From Bacteroidales bacterium (GTDB lineage: Bacteria; Bacteroidota; Bacteroidia; Bacteroidales; Paludibacteraceae), in the NCBI GenBank assembly GCA_018066005.1, contig JAGHSG010000101.1, positions 1 to 8,093 on the forward strand: a stretch of DNA of 8,093 nt, read 5' to 3'. A program made the translations under genes and the position numbers. Positions 5,854 to 8,093 of this stretch are shown here, piece by piece (within the stretch, counting starts at the first letter, position 1; every line of letters begins with the position of its first letter). The notes under the pieces are model-generated. The model was not told the origin of the DNA and ran no database searches. It saw only the letters and a list, made by a program, of their open reading frames with translations.

Positions 5854-7452
5854 CACGTTAACGGCTTTTTTAGTTATCTCGTCATCACGTTCAAACAAGG
5901 GGAAGAAACCCTCGTCGTTCAATATATTGCGAACGATATACGCATGGATAAGTCGTGTCAATAACGGACGCGACTTTTCTATTTGTTCGTTATTGGGTTC
6001 AAGCCCTTTCTTTTGGGCAAACTGAATAAACTCGGGTATCCAATGGGCATCTTTCAGGTGTTGCTCCAACGACTGCCAGTCCTTATACTGCGACAGTTCC
6101 TGACGATGGCGGTCGGTGTAGTCATACGCAAACTGATACGTATAAGCACGATTGATGCAGGCATTCGCATACGGGGTGTTCAGGGTCGTGTCGCGACCTA
6201 CGAACACATCCGGCATTATACCGCCACCGCCATGCACGATACGTCCCTGTTTGGTGCGATAGATAGTGGTATCCTGCTGCTGAATACTGTCTTCCGAAAA
6301 GAACTCACCCCGTTCAAAGCGGTCCAGCAGTTCCATATCATAGTCTTTTTTATCCCCCATTTTATAGGGTTTCTGTATGCACCGTCGGGAAGGTGTGTAA
6401 TAGCGGGCTACGGTGAGGCGCACGGCACTTCCGTCCATAAACGGTATCTGTTGCTGCACCAGACCCTTGCCAAACGAACGGCGACCTATAATCTGCGCAC
6501 GGTCGTTATCCTGCATAGCGCCTGCAAAAATCTCGCTGGCAGAAGCCGAGAAATCGTCTATCAGCACCACCAGAGGTACGTTTTGGAAACGTCCTGCGCC
6601 ATTGGCACGGGCTTCGTACTTGGGATAAGCGCGTCCCTTGGAATAGACTATCATATCACCCGATTGGAGGAACTCATTAGCCATGCGGATGGCTTCTTCC
6701 ATGAATCCGCCCGAGTTCTCACGCAAATCGACCATATAGCCCTGTGCGCCTTGGGAACGCAAGGTGGCCAAAGCAGATAGGAACTCATCATACGTCTTCT
6801 CGCCAAAGCGGTTGACGCGAACGAAGCCGAGTTGATGGCCGTTTTTCTCGATGATGAACTTGGCATCTACCGAGTGAACAGGTATATCTCCGCGCGTGAT
6901 GGTATAGTGCAACATCTCGTCCGTGCCACTGCGAAGCACACCCAATTGGACCTTTGTACCTTTCTCGCCACGGAGGTGATGCATCACTTTTTCATTCGTT
7001 ATGCCCTTACCCACAAACGCCGAGTCGTCCACTTCGACTATCTTGTCGCCAGCCAACAGACCGACACCCTCGCTGGGACCGCCACTAATGACGGACACGA
7101 CGTGGATGGTATCTTCCTGGATGGAGAACTGCACACCGATGCCGGAGAACGAAGCGGACAATTCCGAATTGACCATGTCCAAGTCTTTCTTAGGTATATA
7201 TGCCGAGTGCGGGTCCAACTTGGTGATGATATCTTGCATCACTTCATCGGTTATACTATCCACATCCACCGGCTCCACGTATGCCTGATTGACCAACTGC
7301 AACAGTTGGTCCACCTTGCTGGTGGAGGAATATATCTGCCCATTCTGTATATAGAAACGTTGGGCATTGGCTTTGTTGGAAATCGCGTTACCGAGCAGGA
7401 AACCCACCACGAGGAACACGATTGTTAAGGTTGGTAAGAGGTACTTTTTCAT
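5836..7452 (-). CDS. ctpA: Exported S41-family carboxy-terminal processing protease (CtpA/Prc type)
   Basis: A 538-residue peptidase of the tail-specific protease family, which trims or degrades proteins in the cell envelope. Residues 1-30 are a signal peptide or uncleaved membrane anchor: MKKYLL, a hydrophobic core (about 5-23), then NKANA before Gln31, a plausible but unproven signal peptidase I site. A helical segment is followed by a PDZ domain (about 99-176; GIGVQF and LLAGDKIVEVDD) and the S41 core, with VDLRENSGG (241-249) and the Ser-Lys dyad Ser304 (SASASE, 302-307) and Lys329 (FGKGLVQ), spaced 25 residues as in E. coli Prc. After the core comes GGGGIMPDV and a helix-rich tail of about 100 residues whose role is unknown to me. 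It is last in a minus-strand operon, 23 bases after the dCMP deaminase gene. Natural substrates cannot be inferred. Confidence 0.94.
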   Translation of the reverse strand: MKKYLLPTLTIVFLVVGFLLGNAISNKANAQRFYIQNGQIYSSTSKVDQLLQLVNQAYVEPVDVDSITDEVMQDIITKLDPHSAYIPKKDLDMVNSELSASFSGIGVQFSIQEDTIHVVSVISGGPSEGVGLLAGDKIVEVDDSAFVGKGITNEKVMHHLRGEKGTKVQLGVLRSGTDEMLHYTITRGDIPVHSVDAKFIIEKNGHQLGFVRVNRFGEKTYDEFLSALATLRSQGAQGYMVDLRENSGGFMEEAIRMANEFLQSGDMIVYSKGRAYPKYEARANGAGRFQNVPLVVLIDDFSASASEIFAGAMQDNDRAQIIGRRSFGKGLVQQQIPFMDGSAVRLTVARYYTPSRRCIQKPYKMGDKKDYDMELLDRFERGEFFSEDSIQQQDTTIYRTKQGRIVHGGGGIMPDVFVGRDTTLNTPYANACINRAYTYQFAYDYTDRHRQELSQYKDWQSLEQHLKDAHWIPEFIQFAQKKGLEPNNEQIEKSRPLLTRLIHAYIVRNILNDEGFFPLFERDDEITKKAVNVLDSML

Positions 7453-7475
7453 AAATGATGAATTATGAGTTATCT

Positions 7476-7898
7476 TTATTCCGTCAGCGGCAGATATTCC
7501 ACTTCTATGCCGGCTTTTTGGAGAAGTTCGACGCCATCCATCAAGCGATATTTCTCGCCATAGACGACACGTTTGATACCCGACTGGATGATGAGTTTGC
7601 TACATTCCATGCAGGGTGAAGCGGTTACATACAGCGTAGCGCCGTCGGATGAGTTATGGGAGCGTGCCACCTTGGTAATAGCATTGGCTTCGGCATGCAG
7701 CACATACGGGAAGGACACGTTGTTATCATCTTCACAATGGTTCTCAAATCCGGAGGGGGTGCCGTTATAACCGTCCGATATAATCATCTGGTCCTTGACG
7801 AGCAAGGCTCCGACCTGACGGCGTTCGCAATAAGAGTTTTCCGACCATGTATGGGCCATTTTCATGTACAGATGGTCGCGTTTCTGTTGTTTATTCAT
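7476..7898 (-). CDS. dCMP deaminase (ComEB-like, zinc-dependent)
   Basis: A 140-residue cytidine/deoxycytidylate deaminase-family enzyme, expected to convert dCMP to dUMP in the cytoplasm and so feed thymidylate synthesis. The catalytic motif is H68-A-E70 (LHAEANAI), where His68 binds zinc and Glu70 is the proton shuttle, with the other ligands Cys96 and Cys99 in SPCMECSK (94-101). The segments RRQVGALLVKD (26-36) and SDGYNGTPSG (41-50) are typical of dCMP deaminases and argue against a tRNA adenosine deaminase or a free-cytidine deaminase. The start ATG (7898-7896) overlaps the stop of the upstream Mur ligase gene in an ATGA arrangement, which suggests coupled translation. Length is close to other bacterial members. 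The substrate assignment comes from family resemblance and is not proved by the sequence. Confidence 0.9.
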   Translation of the reverse strand: MNKQQKRDHLYMKMAHTWSENSYCERRQVGALLVKDQMIISDGYNGTPSGFENHCEDDNNVSFPYVLHAEANAITKVARSHNSSDGATLYVTASPCMECSKLIIQSGIKRVVYGEKYRLMDGVELLQKAGIEVEYLPLTE

Positions 7899-8093
7899 GA
7901 CAATAATTCGTTAGCAAAGTCATTGATATGTATTCCGTCAAAGGTGCCGCTGGACATCATCAGCAGCGCCGTATTGTCGTAGTTCAAAGTGCGTAAGCGT
8001 GCTTGCAGCGCCGGGCTGTCCGTAAAGACTTCAACATTTTTCGTGCCAAAAGCAGCCTGCACTTCTTCGGCGGTAATAGGCGTAAGGCGTTTA
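7895..8093 (-). CDS. mpl: Mur ligase family protein, probably Mpl (C-terminal end only)
   Basis: Only the last 65 codons are in the window; the frame is open to the right edge. The translated end runs from KRLTPITAEEVQAAFG through VEVFTDSPALQARLR to LLMMSSGTFDGIHINDFANE. The LLMMSSGTFDGI segment fits the last strand and loop of Mpl, the ligase that rejoins recycled murein tripeptide to UDP-MurNAc (E. coli Mpl has a similar MSNGGFGGIH end, as I recall). MurC, a close relative, is the main alternative; the FDG ending favours Mpl. The following dCMP deaminase overlaps its stop by four bases (ATGA). It is the most upstream visible gene of the minus-strand operon, so that operon's promoter lies outside the window. 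Confidence 0.75.
   Translation of the reverse strand, partial: KRLTPITAEEVQAAFGTKNVEVFTDSPALQARLRTLNYDNTALLMMSSGTFDGIHINDFANELLS

Noticed and set aside
5851..5871. TAACACGTTA followed by a T6 run just after the clpX stop, as a clpX terminator
   Set aside because: The stem is only four A/T-rich pairs with a 2-base loop and is separated from the T-run, so it is too weak to call.
5983..6780. 265-codon open frame on the plus strand inside ctpA
   Set aside because: It is antisense to the S41 catalytic core, which has intact motifs. No family resemblance, promoter or leader supports it.
1..8093. CRISPR arrays, tRNA/rRNA genes, insertion sequences, phage or defence genes
   Set aside because: No repeat-spacer pattern, cloverleaf-like segment, transposase motif or terminal inverted repeat was seen; the window is almost wholly filled by housekeeping genes.

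Overview
This 8.1 kb window looks like ordinary chromosome from a member of the Bacteroidota, most likely Bacteroidales. The protein sequences resemble the Bacteroides/Prevotella forms of TypA, ClpP, ClpX and the S41 protease. The two best promoters fit the Bacteroides vegetative pattern (TTTG, 20 bases, TAnnTTTG). Start codons are preceded by A/T-rich leaders, not by clear Shine-Dalgarno sequences. The genus cannot be fixed from the sequence alone. I see no mobile element, phage gene, CRISPR array or RNA gene, and every gene belongs to a known family.

Layout, left to right: (1) the 3' part of typA on +, entering from outside the window; (2) a bidirectional hairpin terminator; (3) cstA, a carbon-starvation family membrane transporter, on -; (4) a compact divergent promoter region (about 2439-2548) built around a perfect 16-bp palindrome; (5) tig-clpP-clpX on +, closely spaced and probably one transcription unit; (6) an 18-base tail-to-tail overlap of clpX with ctpA; (7) an operon on - read right to left: mpl-like Mur ligase (only its C-terminus is in the window), a dCMP deaminase and ctpA, joined by an ATGA stop/start overlap and a 23-base gap.

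The plus-strand operon covers cytoplasmic protein quality control: a ribosome-bound chaperone (trigger factor), a proteolytic chamber (ClpP) and its AAA+ unfoldase (ClpX). The minus-strand operon mixes envelope work (muropeptide recycling by Mpl, processing by the exported CtpA) with pyrimidine deoxynucleotide supply. CstA is a nutrient-stress transporter that shares its control region with the tig operon.

I did not find a convincing undescribed system. The points most worth a second look are the mirror-symmetric divergent promoter whose two -33 elements form one palindrome, the degenerate prolyl-isomerase region of trigger factor, and the clpX/ctpA overlap with no visible terminator.
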